Assembly (NCBI GenBank): GCA_005239435.1
Contig: SZNP01000001.1
Location: 186,001 to 250,000 of the forward strand
DNA from: Halorussus salinisoli
GTDB lineage: Archaea; Halobacteriota; Halobacteria; Halobacteriales; Haladaptataceae
Reading direction: 5' to 3'
DNA length: 64,000 nucleotides
Both the position numbers and the translations under genes were made by a program. This document shows positions 1-8,403 of this stretch, piece by piece (positions within the stretch are counted from its first letter, which is position 1; each line of letters opens with the position of its first letter). The notes below the pieces were generated by a model. The model was not told the origin of the DNA. It searched no databases and saw only the letters and a program-made list of their open reading frames with translations.

Positions 1-78
1 CTCGCCCCTGTATCTAAGCATCGGTAGCGATTACGGACGAACACGGCCTTATCTACGTCGTCTCCCTACTACGTTCCA

Positions 79-246
79 ATGACTGCCGAGGAAACACTCG
101 ACGGACCTCCGACGACGGAGGAGTCTACAGACGAGGATACCGACCCCGACCAGAGCCATCTGGCCGACGTGGAAGACGGAGCGGGATGCACCGAGATATG
201 GGAACACCTGAGCGACCGACGCGAAGACGACTCCGACGAGAAGTAG
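79..246 (+). CDS. small acidic haloarchaeal protein (55 aa), function unknown
   Basis: This short frame opens with ATG and encodes 55 residues, of which well over a third are Asp or Glu, as expected for a soluble haloarchaeal protein. The only distinctive segment is GAGCTEIWEHLS near residues 34-45, with one Cys and one Trp. It has no signal peptide or membrane segment. A TATA-like ccttatct lies about 25-30 bp upstream, which fits a leaderless transcript. It converges on eif6. I recognise the pattern from small haloarchaeal proteins but know of no function. Confidence 0.6.
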   Translation: MTAEETLDGPPTTEESTDEDTDPDQSHLADVEDGAGCTEIWEHLSDRREDDSDEK

Positions 247-354
247 CGCGAGGGCCGGGAGTGGCGTAATCGGTCCGCGACGCATCCTCCCGGAGATAAC
301 TCTCTATTGCTTTAGGAGAGAAATACCAATACAAAGACGACAAAATGTTGTCTA

Positions 355-1020
355 CTACTCGATGTAGCCGAGCGCCTGGTCGATGCGACCGAGTTCCGGG
401 CCGGTCGTCTCCTGCCCGACGACGTAGCTGTGTTCGTTGGCGAGCAGGCCGGAGCCGACCAGCGGCGCGCCGTAGTTGATGGTGCCGATGTCGGCGGGCA
501 CGTCCAGCACGTCCTCCAGACGGTCGAGTTGGGCGTCGGTCGTCTTCGGGTGACAGAGGACGCCCCGGTTCGTGGCGACGGCGGCGGTGCCGACGGTCCG
601 TACGTCGGCGAGCTCGCCGCGTTCCACGTCGACTTCCAGCGCGTCTTTGACGGCTCGGACCGCCTTTCGCGGGAGGTCCGGATGGACGTAGGCCCCGCTG
701 TCGTTGGCGAGGACGACGTTCCCCGCCGCGTTGATCTTGCCCGGGAGTTCGCTCACCGAAACGCCCGTGGCGTCCTCGATGCGGTCGCGCTCGCGGTCGG
801 TGACGCGACTGCTGACCAGCAGGCCGTTCTCGTTGCCGACCGCCAGCGCACCGACGGTAGACGACCCGCCGACCGTGGTCTCGATTGCTTCGACGTCGAG
901 TTCGTCGCTCACGTCGGCGACGATGTCGCCCTCCAGGTCCGGACGGACCAGCAGGTGCTCGTCAGTCGCGCGAGCGAACACCCCGACGTACGACGACCCG
1001 ACGAAAGCGGCGCGGAGCAA
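355..1020 (-). CDS. eif6: translation initiation factor 6 (aIF6)
   Basis: The 221-residue product matches the usual aIF6 length. It shows the repetitive pentein pattern of the family, with recurrent segments such as [20 protein letters not shown] and [10 protein letters not shown]. aIF6 binds the large ribosomal subunit and prevents premature joining with the small subunit. The start codon is 4 nt downstream of the rpl31e stop, so eif6 is the last gene of the archaeal rpl39e-rpl31e-eif6 operon. That arrangement is conserved in many archaea, which makes the call secure. Confidence 0.96.
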   Translation of the reverse strand: MLRAAFVGSSYVGVFARATDEHLLVRPDLEGDIVADVSDELDVEAIETTVGGSSTVGALAVGNENGLLVSSRVTDRERDRIEDATGVSVSELPGKINAAGNVVLANDSGAYVHPDLPRKAVRAVKDALEVDVERGELADVRTVGTAAVATNRGVLCHPKTTDAQLDRLEDVLDVPADIGTINYGAPLVGSGLLANEHSYVVGQETTGPELGRIDQALGYIE

Positions 1021-1024
1021 AGCT

Positions 1025-1303
1025 CTACTCGGCGTGTTCCGCTTCGACGATGGTCTCGCCCTCTTCCTCGAAGCGGGCGGCGCGAACGCGAAGCTTGCTC
1101 GGGGGCTTCTTGCGACCGCGCGACCAGACTGCTTCGTTGATGGAGGGGTCGAGACGAACCTCGTCGTCTTCGACCTTGAAGTGCTGTGCGAGGTGGTCGC
1201 GGACGAGCGTCATGGCCTTGTCGGCGCGCTCGTGCTTCGCCGCCGCCTTCGCGTCGCGGAGCGGTACGGTGATGACGCGCTCCTCGAATTCGTTCGCGCT
1301 CAT
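1025..1303 (-). CDS. rpl31e: 50S ribosomal protein L31e
   Basis: This 92-residue basic/acidic protein matches archaeal L31e, including [11 protein letters not shown] near the N-terminus, the conserved INEAVWSRG segment around residues 55-63 and [10 protein letters not shown] near the C-terminus. It is a structural protein of the large subunit near the polypeptide exit tunnel. Its ATG overlaps the rpl39e stop codon by one base (TAATG), indicating translational coupling. The C-terminal tail is acidic, as in other haloarchaeal ribosomal proteins. Confidence 0.96.
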   Translation of the reverse strand: MSANEFEERVITVPLRDAKAAAKHERADKAMTLVRDHLAQHFKVEDDEVRLDPSINEAVWSRGRKKPPSKLRVRAARFEEEGETIVEAEHAE

Positions 1304-1455
1304 TATTCGTCGGTGTCGTTACGCCGCCAGTTTCGGCGCTTGGGGTTGCGCTGCGTCTCGCGGTCGGTCTTCATGATGACCCACGCGGGAACGCGACTGT
1401 TCTGCCGGTCGAGCTTGGACAGGCGCTTTTTCTTCGCCTTCGACTTTTTACTCAT
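1303..1455 (-). CDS. rpl39e: 50S ribosomal protein L39e
   Basis: The 50-residue product is the tiny basic ribosomal protein L39e. It starts [15 protein letters not shown] and contains the family's [13 protein letters not shown] and NPKRRNWRR segments. It lines the ribosomal exit tunnel. A longer upstream in-frame start exists but would add residues foreign to the family, so ATG at 1455 is chosen. It is the first gene of the operon with rpl31e and eif6, and a TATA-like element lies about 30 bp upstream. Confidence 0.96.
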   Translation of the reverse strand: MSKKSKAKKKRLSKLDRQNSRVPAWVIMKTDRETQRNPKRRNWRRNDTDE

Positions 1456-1480
1456 GGTACCACGTTCTTCCCCGCCATCG

Positions 1481-1489
1481 CTTAAAATC
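1481..1489 (-). promoter_or_regulatory. TATA-like promoter of the rpl39e operon
   Basis: On the minus strand the element reads attttaagc and is centred about 30 bp upstream of the rpl39e ATG. This is the spacing expected for an archaeal TATA box driving a leaderless or nearly leaderless transcript. It is the only AT-rich patch between rpl39e and the neighbouring acetyltransferase gene. Confidence 0.5.
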
Positions 1490-1596
1490 TTGTTCCTTTG
1501 AGGCCGGTCCGAGAGTCCGTCTGTCCGGGGCCAGTCCGGGCGATGCGCTCGGTCCCGACCGCCGACGCGCTCGGTCTCCAATCGACGACTCCCGGG

Positions 1597-2199
1597 TCAG
1601 ATTCGGCCGTGCCGCTCGCCGAGAGCCAACGCCTCGCGTCGCTCTGACTCGTCGAGTTCGACCAGCGTTCTCGGATTTTCGAGGTCGTCGCGGTCCTCGG
1701 GCCGGTCCCGTAACTGCAACTGCCACCAGCCAACGTCGCGCCACTCGCCGCGCTTGTAGCCGACCGACTCGTAGACGCCGACCTGCTCGAAGCCCAGCGA
1801 CTCGTGGAGCGCCACGCTGGCCTCGTTGGGGAGCGCGATTCCGGCGTAGGCGTTGTAGAACCCCTGTAGTCTCAGGAGTTCGAGGAGGGATTCGTAGAGT
1901 CCGCGTCCCAGTCCCTTCCCACGGTGGTCCGCGGCGACGTAGACCGACACGTCTACCGACCAGCGGTAGGCCCCGCGCTTGCGATGGGTGCCCGCGTAGG
2001 CGTAGCCCGCGATTTCGTCTCCGCTTTCGGTCTCACAGACCAGCCACGGATACCGCGGGAGCGTGTCGGCGATTCGGTCGGCCATTTCGCCCTCACTCGG
2101 CGGTTCGTCCTCGAAAGAGACGGCGGTGTTCTCGACGACGGGAGCGTAGATGTCCCGAACCGCGGCGGCGTCGGCTTCGTCGGCGAGTCGAATCCTCAT
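1597..2199 (-). CDS. GNAT acetyltransferase, phosphinothricin/ArsN-like subfamily
   Basis: This 200-residue GNAT-fold enzyme starts MRIRLADEADAAAVRDIY. It has the subfamily's early block VVENTAVSFEDEPPS and an acetyl-CoA motif DHRGKGLGRGLY at residues 91-102. A later ESLGFEQVGVYESVGYK block is typical of the phosphinothricin/arsinothricin acetyltransferase group. Such enzymes acetylate a free amino group using acetyl-CoA. Its ATG overlaps the thpR stop by four bases, so the two are co-transcribed. The true substrate cannot be read from sequence and may be an amino acid analogue. Confidence 0.85.
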   Translation of the reverse strand: MRIRLADEADAAAVRDIYAPVVENTAVSFEDEPPSEGEMADRIADTLPRYPWLVCETESGDEIAGYAYAGTHRKRGAYRWSVDVSVYVAADHRGKGLGRGLYESLLELLRLQGFYNAYAGIALPNEASVALHESLGFEQVGVYESVGYKRGEWRDVGWWQLQLRDRPEDRDDLENPRTLVELDESERREALALGERHGRI

Positions 2200-2753
2200 T
2201 TCAGCGCGAACGACTCGACCGTCGAGTACTCCGGCCCGTCGTCGGTCAGGACGCTCTTCGTCAGGCGGACCTCCGTCACCTCGGCGGTGCCCACGGTCGG
2301 GTCCAACTCCTCGACCTTCTCCTGGACCAGTTCCTTGCCGCCCGCGTGCTTCATCCGCGCGAGGGTGACGTGCGGCGTGAAGTCGTGGTCCTCGGGGTCG
2401 AAGCCGAGTCTCGTCACTTCGCGCTCGATGGCCTCGTGGAGGGCCGTCATCTGTTCGCTGCCCGCGCCGACCCCGAGCCAGAGGACCTGAATGTAGCTGA
2501 TGTCCGGGAAGACGCCCACTCCCTCGTAGGTCGCCTCGAAGGGTTCGACCCCGGCGTCGGGGACGGCCCGCCGGAGGGCGTTTTTCACCCGCGGGAGTTC
2601 GCCGCGGTTCACGTCGCCGAGGAACTTGAGGGTGACGTGGGCCTGCTCGGGGTCGATGAAGTCGAGGCCCGAGGCGTCGGCGAACTGCTCTTGGACCGCC
2701 CGAACGTCGTCGGCGAAGTCGTCGGGCAGGTCAATGCTGACGAAAAGTCTCAT
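2196..2753 (-). CDS. thpR: RNA 2',3'-cyclic phosphodiesterase (LigT/ThpR family)
   Basis: The 185-residue product is a 2H phosphoesterase. It has two HVT catalytic motifs, at about residues 39-41 (HVTLKFLG) and 128-130 (HVTLARMK), and starts MRLFVSIDLP as the family usually does. It hydrolyses terminal 2',3'-cyclic phosphate on RNA and may act in tRNA processing or repair. An in-frame ATG 24 bp upstream is possible, but the family start favours 2753. It overlaps the downstream acetyltransferase gene by ATGA. Confidence 0.92.
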   Translation of the reverse strand: MRLFVSIDLPDDFADDVRAVQEQFADASGLDFIDPEQAHVTLKFLGDVNRGELPRVKNALRRAVPDAGVEPFEATYEGVGVFPDISYIQVLWLGVGAGSEQMTALHEAIEREVTRLGFDPEDHDFTPHVTLARMKHAGGKELVQEKVEELDPTVGTAEVTEVRLTKSVLTDDGPEYSTVESFALK

Positions 2754-2867
2754 TCGCTCTGTGTTTTGGTCGGACACGTGCTTGAAGGTGGGTGGTCGTG
2801 CGGGCGAATCGAACTTCGGATTCCTATGGCGTAGTCCTTAACACCGCTGAACGCCAAACCGATTCAC

Positions 2868-3626
2868 ATGACTAACTCGAAGGACGACGACCACGACTTC
2901 TCGGAGGGCGAGGGATTCGACGAACCGTACGAGGAGTTCGACCTCGACCCGCCGGAACTGGACGTGGACCCCGACAAGGTGGACCCCGTAGACTCCCGGG
3001 TCGTCGCCGACCTGCTCGACGACCAGAACGTCGGCGACGACGTCGACGTGGAGGAACTCATCGACGTGGGGCTGAACTACATGAAGATCAACCGGTTCGA
3101 GCAGGCTGCCGACACCTTCGAGCGCGCGGCCCAGTACGCTCCCGACGACAGCAAACTCGAACAGGAAGCGTGGACGAACAAGGGCGCGGCCCACGCCGAA
3201 CTCGAAGAGTGGGACGCCGCCATCGGCGACTATCGGGAGGCCATCCGAATCGACGAGGACAGCGAACACGCCGCCACCGCCGAGACGAATCTCGCCTACG
3301 CCCTCTGGGAGTCGGGCCGGAGCGAGCAGGCGCTCGAACACGCCGAGCGCGCGGTCGAGATAGACGAGCGATTCGCCGAAGCGTGGTTCAACCGCGGGTT
3401 CTTCCTGCTCGAACGCGGTCTCGCCGAGGACGCCTTGAACAGCCTCGAAAACGCCATCCGACTCGGCCTCCGAAACTCCCAGATACTGGATGAGAAAGCT
3501 CGCGCCCTCGAAGAACTCGGCCAGTACGACGAGGCCGAGGAAATCGCCGAGGAGGCCGAAGAGCTACGCGAGCAGGCCGAACAGGAACTCGTCGAAGAGC
3601 GCCAGCAACAGCAAGAACAGCGATGA
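2868..3626 (+). CDS. tetratricopeptide-repeat protein
   Basis: This is a 252-residue protein with a strongly acidic, probably disordered N-terminus (about residues 1-60). Four to five TPR units follow, from about residue 64 to 235, with recognisable helices such as AWTNKGAAHAELEEWDAA and EAWFNRGFFLLERGLAEDA. It ends in a Glu/Gln-rich coiled-coil tail. TPR domains mediate protein-protein contacts, but no partner is evident. The stop overlaps the ATG of the next gene by four bases, so it is probably translationally coupled to the DUF424 protein. Confidence 0.9.
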   Translation: MTNSKDDDHDFSEGEGFDEPYEEFDLDPPELDVDPDKVDPVDSRVVADLLDDQNVGDDVDVEELIDVGLNYMKINRFEQAADTFERAAQYAPDDSKLEQEAWTNKGAAHAELEEWDAAIGDYREAIRIDEDSEHAATAETNLAYALWESGRSEQALEHAERAVEIDERFAEAWFNRGFFLLERGLAEDALNSLENAIRLGLRNSQILDEKARALEELGQYDEAEEIAEEAEELREQAEQELVEERQQQQEQR

Positions 3627-3913
3627 TTCTCAACGAGCGCGAGACCGACGAAGGGTTGCTCGTCGCGGTCTGCGACGACGACGTACTCGGCGAGACGTTC
3701 GAGGACGACGGCGTCTCGCTGACCGTCACCGAGGAGTTCTACGGCGGCGACGAGGTGGACGAACAGGCCGTCGTGAACAGCCTGACTCGCGCGTCGGTCG
3801 CCAATCTCGTCGGGAGCGAGGCGGTCGAACTGGCGATTCGAGAAGGGTTCGTGGACGAGGAGAACGTCCTCGACGTGGAATCGACCCGCCACGCCCAGTT
3901 CCTCCGGATGTAG
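3623..3913 (+). CDS. DUF424 family protein
   Basis: The 96-residue product matches the archaeal DUF424 family. It begins MILNERETDEGLLVAVCD, has an acidic middle, and ends with the conserved region around ANLVGSEAVELAIREGFVD. The family is archaeal, and an RNA- or translation-related role has been proposed but not proven. It overlaps the upstream TPR gene by ATGA and is followed by a convergent small membrane protein gene. Confidence 0.85.
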   Translation: MILNERETDEGLLVAVCDDDVLGETFEDDGVSLTVTEEFYGGDEVDEQAVVNSLTRASVANLVGSEAVELAIREGFVDEENVLDVESTRHAQFLRM

Positions 3914-3916
3914 CCG

Positions 3917-4132
3917 TCAGTCGGCGTCTCCCCGGTCGCCCTCTCCACCGTCGCCCTCGCCGAGGGCCGGGAGGTTGACCACCATCAGCGACAACACCGA
4001 AACCCCGGCAAGCCCCGCGCCCACCGACGCCAGGCCGGTGTCGAACGCGACGGCGGCGACAGCGTGGAACGCGCCGACGAACGCGAGGCCCAACAGGAGC
4101 AGACTCGCGCCGAGTCGTCGTTTCGAAACCAT
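3917..4132 (-). CDS. small two-helix membrane protein
   Basis: The 71-residue product has two hydrophobic helices, at about residues 7-28 and 33-55. A basic MVSKRR N-terminus and a Gly/Asp/Glu-rich hydrophilic C-terminus put both tails probably on the same side. It converges on the DUF424 gene with only 3 bp between stops and is divergent from sufS. I recognise no named family, and its function is unknown. Confidence 0.65.
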   Translation of the reverse strand: MVSKRRLGASLLLLGLAFVGAFHAVAAVAFDTGLASVGAGLAGVSVLSLMVVNLPALGEGDGGEGDRGDAD

Positions 4133-4291
4133 ACAGTGCCATCGGGTCGCAGGCTCTTAATCCCGTCCCCGGGGACCGCTTTCACTCCGGTTTCGTCCAC
4201 CGCGTGCTCGGTCCCGAACGAAACCGATACCGGTTACGACGGGCCGTCCGGACCGAAGGAATGTTCTTGCTCGAAACCGTACTTACTACCA

Positions 4292-5536
4292 ATGGGACTT
4301 CAGAAATCGGACGCGCTCGACGCGGAGCGCATACGCGAAGACTTCCCCATCCTTCAGCGGGAGTTCGACGGCGAGCAACTCGTCTACCTCGACAACGGCG
4401 CGACGAGCCAGACGCCGAACCAGGTCATCGACGCCATTTCGGACTACTACCGGAATTACAACGCCAACGTCCACCGGGGCATCCACCAGCTCAGCCAGGA
4501 GGCCTCCGTGGCGTACGAGGAGGCACACGACACGGTGGCCGAGTTCGTCGGGGCCGACGGCCGCGAGGAGATGGTGTTCACGAAGAACACCACCGAGGCG
4601 GAGAATCTCGTCGCCTACGCGTGGGGGCTGAACGAACTCGGGCCGGGCGACGAAATCGTCCTGTCCGAGATGGAACACCACGCCTCGCTGGTGACGTGGC
4701 AGCAGATCGGCAAGCGGACCGGCGCGGACGTGAAGTACATCCCCGTAACCGAAGACGGCTACCTCGACATGGACGCCGCCGAGGACCTCATCACGGACGA
4801 CACCGAGATGGTCAGCGTCCTCCACGTCTCGAACACCCTCGGCACCGTCAACCCCGTCTCGGAACTCGCGGACCTCGCCCACGACCACGACTCGTACATC
4901 TTCGTGGACGGCGCGCAGGCCGTCCCCACGCGACCGGTGGACGTGAAGGACATCGACGCCGACTTCTACGCGTTCTCGGGCCACAAGATGCTCGGCCCGA
5001 CCGGCGTCGGCGGTCTCTACGGCAAACAGGAGCTTCTGGACGAGATGGAGCCCTTCCAGTACGGAGGCGGCATGATTCGGAAGGTCTCCTTCGAGGAGAC
5101 GACGTGGCACGACCTGCCCTGGAAGTACGAGGCCGGGACGCCGCTCATCGCGCAGGGCGTCGGCTTCGCCGAGGCTGTCGAGTACCTCGAAGACGTGGGA
5201 ATGGAGAACGTCCAGCGCCACGAGGAGCGCCTCGCGGGGTACGCACTCGACCGAATGGCCGAGTTCGACGACGTCGAAATCTACGGCCCGACCAGTCCGG
5301 AAGACCGGAGCGGACTGGTCTCGTTCAACCTGGAAGGCGTACACGCTCACGACCTCACGTCCATCTTGAACGAGTCCGCCGTCGCCATCCGGGCGGGCGA
5401 CCACTGTACGCAACCCCTCCACGACAAACTCGGCGTGGCCGCCTCCGCGCGGGCGTCGTTCTACATCTACAACACCACGGACGAAATCGACGAGCTGATC
5501 GACGCCATCGACGACGCCCGCCAGCTGTTCGCGTAA
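4292..5536 (+). CDS. sufS: cysteine desulfurase SufS
   Basis: The 414-residue PLP enzyme has the SufS signature throughout. The PLP lysine is K232 in FSGHKMLGPTGVGGLYG, the cofactor-binding segment is FVDGAQAVP, and the sulfur-carrying C372 lies in RAGDHCTQPLH, with the group-II active-site loop. It removes sulfur from cysteine as a persulfide for Fe-S cluster assembly. ATG 4292 gives the family's usual N-terminus (LDAERIREDFPIL); upstream in-frame codons would add unrelated sequence. sufU lies 1.5 kb downstream, separated by two genes. Confidence 0.96.
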   Translation: MGLQKSDALDAERIREDFPILQREFDGEQLVYLDNGATSQTPNQVIDAISDYYRNYNANVHRGIHQLSQEASVAYEEAHDTVAEFVGADGREEMVFTKNTTEAENLVAYAWGLNELGPGDEIVLSEMEHHASLVTWQQIGKRTGADVKYIPVTEDGYLDMDAAEDLITDDTEMVSVLHVSNTLGTVNPVSELADLAHDHDSYIFVDGAQAVPTRPVDVKDIDADFYAFSGHKMLGPTGVGGLYGKQELLDEMEPFQYGGGMIRKVSFEETTWHDLPWKYEAGTPLIAQGVGFAEAVEYLEDVGMENVQRHEERLAGYALDRMAEFDDVEIYGPTSPEDRSGLVSFNLEGVHAHDLTSILNESAVAIRAGDHCTQPLHDKLGVAASARASFYIYNTTDEIDELIDAIDDARQLFA

Positions 5537-5583
5537 TAGTCAGATTCGAAATCTTTTACCGCGGCTGTTCCGACCACCGACTC

Positions 5584-6210
5584 ATGATAGACGAGGTACG
5601 GGAGCGTGCCGAGACCTACTTTCGAGGCGTTTCTCCGGCGCACGATTGGCACCACGTCCAGCGAGTGGCCCAGTTGGCCGAGACGCTGGCCGAGGAGTAC
5701 GACGTGGACGACGACGTACTGTTCGCGGCGGTCTGGCTCCACGACGTCGGCCGGGCGAGGGAGGACCGCGGCGAAATCGCGGACCACGCCGAGTGGGGCG
5801 CGAGGGAAGCGGGCGGGATTCTGTCCGACCTCGGCGCGGACGAGGAGACCATCGGCGCCGTTCGACACTGCATCCGGGCGCACCGCTACTCGAACGACGT
5901 GGAACCGGAGACCCCGGAGGCCGAGATTCTCTGCGACGCCGACAACCTCGACGCGCTCGGAGCCGTCGGAATCGCACGCATCTTCAGCTACGGCGGCGAA
6001 CTCGGCCAACCGATACACGACCCCGACCTCCCGCCGGAAGACGACGACACCGACGCCGGAGAGACCCAACTGAACCACCTCCACAAGAAGCTCCTCTCGC
6101 TCCGCGACCGGATGTACACCGACGCCGGTCGGGAAGTCGCCGCCGAGCGCCACGCCTACGTCGCCGAGTTCGCCGAGCGGTTCGAGCGCGAAGCGATGGG
6201 CGAACGCTGA
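5584..6210 (+). CDS. HD-domain phosphohydrolase
   Basis: This 208-residue HD-superfamily protein has metal ligands visible as HDWHHV (H20-H24), WLHDVGRA (H53, D54), a further His in DHAEWGA (H68) and CDADNLDALG. It resembles YedJ/uncharacterised metal-dependent phosphohydrolases rather than nucleotide-cyclic diesterases. It probably hydrolyses a nucleotide or phosphorylated metabolite. It lies 47 bp after sufS on the same strand, so it may share a transcript, but nothing in the sequence ties it to sulfur metabolism. Confidence 0.88.
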   Translation: MIDEVRERAETYFRGVSPAHDWHHVQRVAQLAETLAEEYDVDDDVLFAAVWLHDVGRAREDRGEIADHAEWGAREAGGILSDLGADEETIGAVRHCIRAHRYSNDVEPETPEAEILCDADNLDALGAVGIARIFSYGGELGQPIHDPDLPPEDDDTDAGETQLNHLHKKLLSLRDRMYTDAGREVAAERHAYVAEFAERFEREAMGER

Positions 6211-6278
6211 GTCGTCTCCACCGCACACGCTCGACCGGAACCGGCCGCTTTTTGGCGGTTCCGTCACACCGTCCGGAC

Positions 6279-6725
6279 ATGGTCGACTGGACGCTTGCGG
6301 CCGTGATGGCGATTCACGTACTGATGGCCGTCCTCTGGACCGGCGGCTACCTCGTAACGGGAATGCTCGTCATTCCGGCGGCGCGGCGAAACGGGGACCC
6401 CGAGTTCGCGTTGGACGTGCTGGACTCGCTGAAGTGGTTCGCGTTCGGAGGTATCGTGGTGATGGGCGCGTCGGGCGGCGGCGCGCTCTGGTTCCTCTAC
6501 CAGAACGACCTGCCCGAGGGTCCGCGCGGAACTGCGCTCGTCGCCATGATGACTCTCTACGGCGTCTTCGCGCTGACGAGCATCTGGTCGTGGTACGAGA
6601 CCAAGATCGCCCGCGAGGACGGCGTCCGGGAACTTCCGACGCGACTGAAGATGGCCTTCCGGACGAACTCGCTGGTCGCCACCCTGCTCGTGCTGGACGC
6701 GGCGCTCATCGGATACGTGGTCTGA
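6279..6725 (+). CDS. four-helix integral membrane protein
   Basis: The 148-residue product has four predicted membrane segments: about residues 5-28, 50-70, 85-105 and 128-148. Short hydrophilic loops include ARRNGDPEFALDVLDSLKW. The His in the first helix (MAIHVLMAVLWTGGYLV) resembles the helix of CopD/DUF2214-type proteins, but the similarity is weak. It follows the HD gene by 68 bp on the same strand. Its function is unknown. Confidence 0.75.
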   Translation: MVDWTLAAVMAIHVLMAVLWTGGYLVTGMLVIPAARRNGDPEFALDVLDSLKWFAFGGIVVMGASGGGALWFLYQNDLPEGPRGTALVAMMTLYGVFALTSIWSWYETKIAREDGVRELPTRLKMAFRTNSLVATLLVLDAALIGYVV

Positions 6726-6992
6726 CGCATAGTCTCCGATAACAAATTTTCATTCCCCTAAGCAATAAATACACTAGTTAAATAAACTATTTTATTTCCC
6801 GATACCCGTCCCTGTTCCCTCGCGCTCGTAGCGAGCGGCCGATGGGAGCGAGCGCACGGGATGCTGCCGACGGCCGAGCAGGCCGAGCGAGGACCGGAGC
6901 GAAGCGAAGGGACGAGCGTCGGCTTTTGACCGACCGCAGCAACAGGTTGTGCGGTAGGCTTTTAGGTCGGACTCGCCTATTCGGCAGTAACA
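6726..6992. other. intergenic region upstream of sufU
   Basis: The first 70 bases after the membrane-protein stop are unusually AT-rich, with runs such as aaataaactattttattt. A GC-rich block full of gagcg/cgctcg units follows at about 6818-6918 and includes the short hairpin CGCTCG-TAG-CGAGCG. I see no reading frame there. The last 40 bases carry the sufU promoter. Confidence 0.5.
6958..6966 (+). promoter_or_regulatory. TATA-like promoter of sufU
   Basis: The element gcttttagg is centred about 30 bp upstream of the sufU ATG, consistent with an archaeal TATA box and a leaderless transcript. It suggests sufU is transcribed separately from sufS. Confidence 0.45.
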
Positions 6993-7421
6993 ATGGGCAT
7001 GGGCTCGGACATGTATCGCCAGCAGATTCTCGACCACTACAAGAACCCCCGCAACTACGGGGAACTGGAGGAGAAGACCTTCTCCCACGCTGGCGAGAAC
7101 CCGATGTGTGGCGACGAAATTACGATAGACGTACAGCTCGACGAGGACGACGAGGTCATCGAGCGTGTCGCGTTCCGCGGCGACGGTTGTGCCATCAGTC
7201 AAGCCAGCGCGAGTATGCTGAGCAAAGAGCTGAAAGGCATGAGCGTCGAGGAGATGCAGGAACTTGACCGCGACGACGTTATCGACCTGCTCGGAGTGGA
7301 CATCAGTCCGATGCGGGTCAAGTGCGCGGTCCTCGCCGAGAAGGTGGTACAGGACGGCGCGGACATCTACGAAGGCGAGAAGCAACTCGACAAGACGACG
7401 ACCGAAGAAGACAACGACTAG
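6993..7421 (+). CDS. sufU: iron-sulfur cluster assembly protein SufU
   Basis: The 142-residue product matches the SufU/IscU-like family. It has YRQQILDHYKNPRN near the N-terminus and the three conserved ligand cysteines C39 (NPMCGD), C66 (GDGCAIS) and C111 (RVKCAVL), with D41 as the fourth ligand. In SufU-type proteins these bind zinc and accept persulfide sulfur from SufS. An internal ATG two codons downstream is an alternative start. A T-rich stretch (gcttttgacgttttgcgtttt) directly after the stop probably terminates transcription. Confidence 0.95.
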   Translation: MGMGSDMYRQQILDHYKNPRNYGELEEKTFSHAGENPMCGDEITIDVQLDEDDEVIERVAFRGDGCAISQASASMLSKELKGMSVEEMQELDRDDVIDLLGVDISPMRVKCAVLAEKVVQDGADIYEGEKQLDKTTTEEDND

Positions 7422-7751
7422 CGGGCTTTTGACGTTTTGCGTTTTCGTGAACTCGCTGGTGTGGTAGCACTGCGTTCGGGGATTTCTGTGAAGACGTAGG
7501 GAGCTACTGACACGTCTGTGAACTGCACTGCAACCGCGAACTGCAACAGCACCGCGACCGCGAACCGCACTGACGCCGACTCCAAGGAGTTACCGCACCG
7601 CAACCCTACAGCACCGCCCTCACACTTCCCCAGCCTCCTCCGTCACTCCCTCACTGCGTTCGGTCGTTCCGTCGTCCCTCGCGCGATAGGGCGCGGCACG
7701 AGGCCGCGCCCGCCCGCGCCGGAGTCGTGGTGGAGTACAGCGCACGGGCCA
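7422..7751. other. convergent intergenic region with repeat copy A
   Basis: This 330-bp gap lies between the stops of sufU and the DUF1641 gene. It starts with T-rich terminator-like sequence. It then carries CA-rich tracts (actgcaaccgcgaactgca) and a copy of the dispersed intergenic repeat, and ends in GC-rich sequence with short self-complementary units. I see no credible gene. Confidence 0.5.
7498..7665 (+). repeat. dispersed intergenic repeat, copy A (degenerate)
   Basis: The core ggagttaccgcaccgcaacc followed by a C-rich stretch ending ctcactgcgttcggtcg matches the copies at 29.3, 49.2 and 52.9 kb. A degenerate head (taggGagctactgac) precedes it. It lies between two convergent genes and encodes nothing. 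Boundaries are approximate. Confidence 0.45.
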
Positions 7752-8393
7752 TCACTCGGCGGATCCGAGCGCTCGCGCCATCGCCAGCAGGAAGCCGAGG
7801 CCTTGCTGGACCTCCGGGTCGCGGACGGTCTTCACCAGACCGACCGGGCCGACGCGCTCTGGCGACTCCTCGTTGGCCTCGCCGACCGCCGCGAGCATGG
7901 TCTGAAGCCCCTGCGCCGTCTCCGGGTCGGCCGCGGTGTCGGCTACCTCGCCGAGCGCGGTGCCCGAGTGTGCAAGGTTCGTGACCATTTCGTCGTCCAT
8001 CGCGCCCGACAGGAGGGGGACGACCTCGGCCAGTTGCGCCAGTTCGTCCAGCGTGCCCTGCCGTTGGAGGCGGACCAGCGTCTCCAGCGCGTCGGCGAGT
8101 TCGTCGCCGCTCTCGCCGACCGACTCGCTCAGCCTCGCGGTCTCCTCGGTGGCGAGACCGTCGGCGGCCTCCGCGAGCGTGGCCGCGGTGTTGGCCGTGT
8201 CTGCGACCATCCGGTCGTCTGCCGCCACGGTCACGAGTTCGGTGGCGTCTAGGAGTTCGCTCACGAGGCCGAGTCGGTCCACGAAGTCGGCGACCTCCTC
8301 GGGGTTCTCGGCGATAGCGGCTTCGAGCGCGTCACGCGTCTCCTCGCCCGCGGCGTTCTCGACGTCCGCCTGCTCCTGCTCTTGCTCGGTCAT
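7752..8393 (-). CDS. DUF1641 domain protein linked to sulfide:quinone oxidoreductase
   Basis: The 213-residue acidic, helical protein has the DUF1641 pattern: VADFVDRLGLVSELLD, a middle GAMDDEMVTNLAHSGTALG, and a C-terminal EVQQGLGFLLAMARALG. It has no membrane segment. DUF1641 proteins commonly accompany sulfide:quinone oxidoreductases and may help dock or regulate them at the membrane; that role is inferred. It is the last gene of a tusA-sqr-DUF1641 operon, 10 bp after the oxidoreductase. Confidence 0.85.
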   Translation of the reverse strand: MTEQEQEQADVENAAGEETRDALEAAIAENPEEVADFVDRLGLVSELLDATELVTVAADDRMVADTANTAATLAEAADGLATEETARLSESVGESGDELADALETLVRLQRQGTLDELAQLAEVVPLLSGAMDDEMVTNLAHSGTALGEVADTAADPETAQGLQTMLAAVGEANEESPERVGPVGLVKTVRDPEVQQGLGFLLAMARALGSAE

Positions 8394-8403
8394 CGTGACC
8401 CCC

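Noticed and set aside
430..1140. Plus-strand open frame opposite eif6
   Set aside because: It is Arg/Val/Gly-rich shadow coding with no recognisable domain and is fully antisense to eif6 and rpl31e.
7490..8252. Open frame through repeat A and the DUF1641 gene
   Set aside because: It spans a repeat and the antisense strand of DUF1641, with low-complexity Arg/Pro composition and no start signals.
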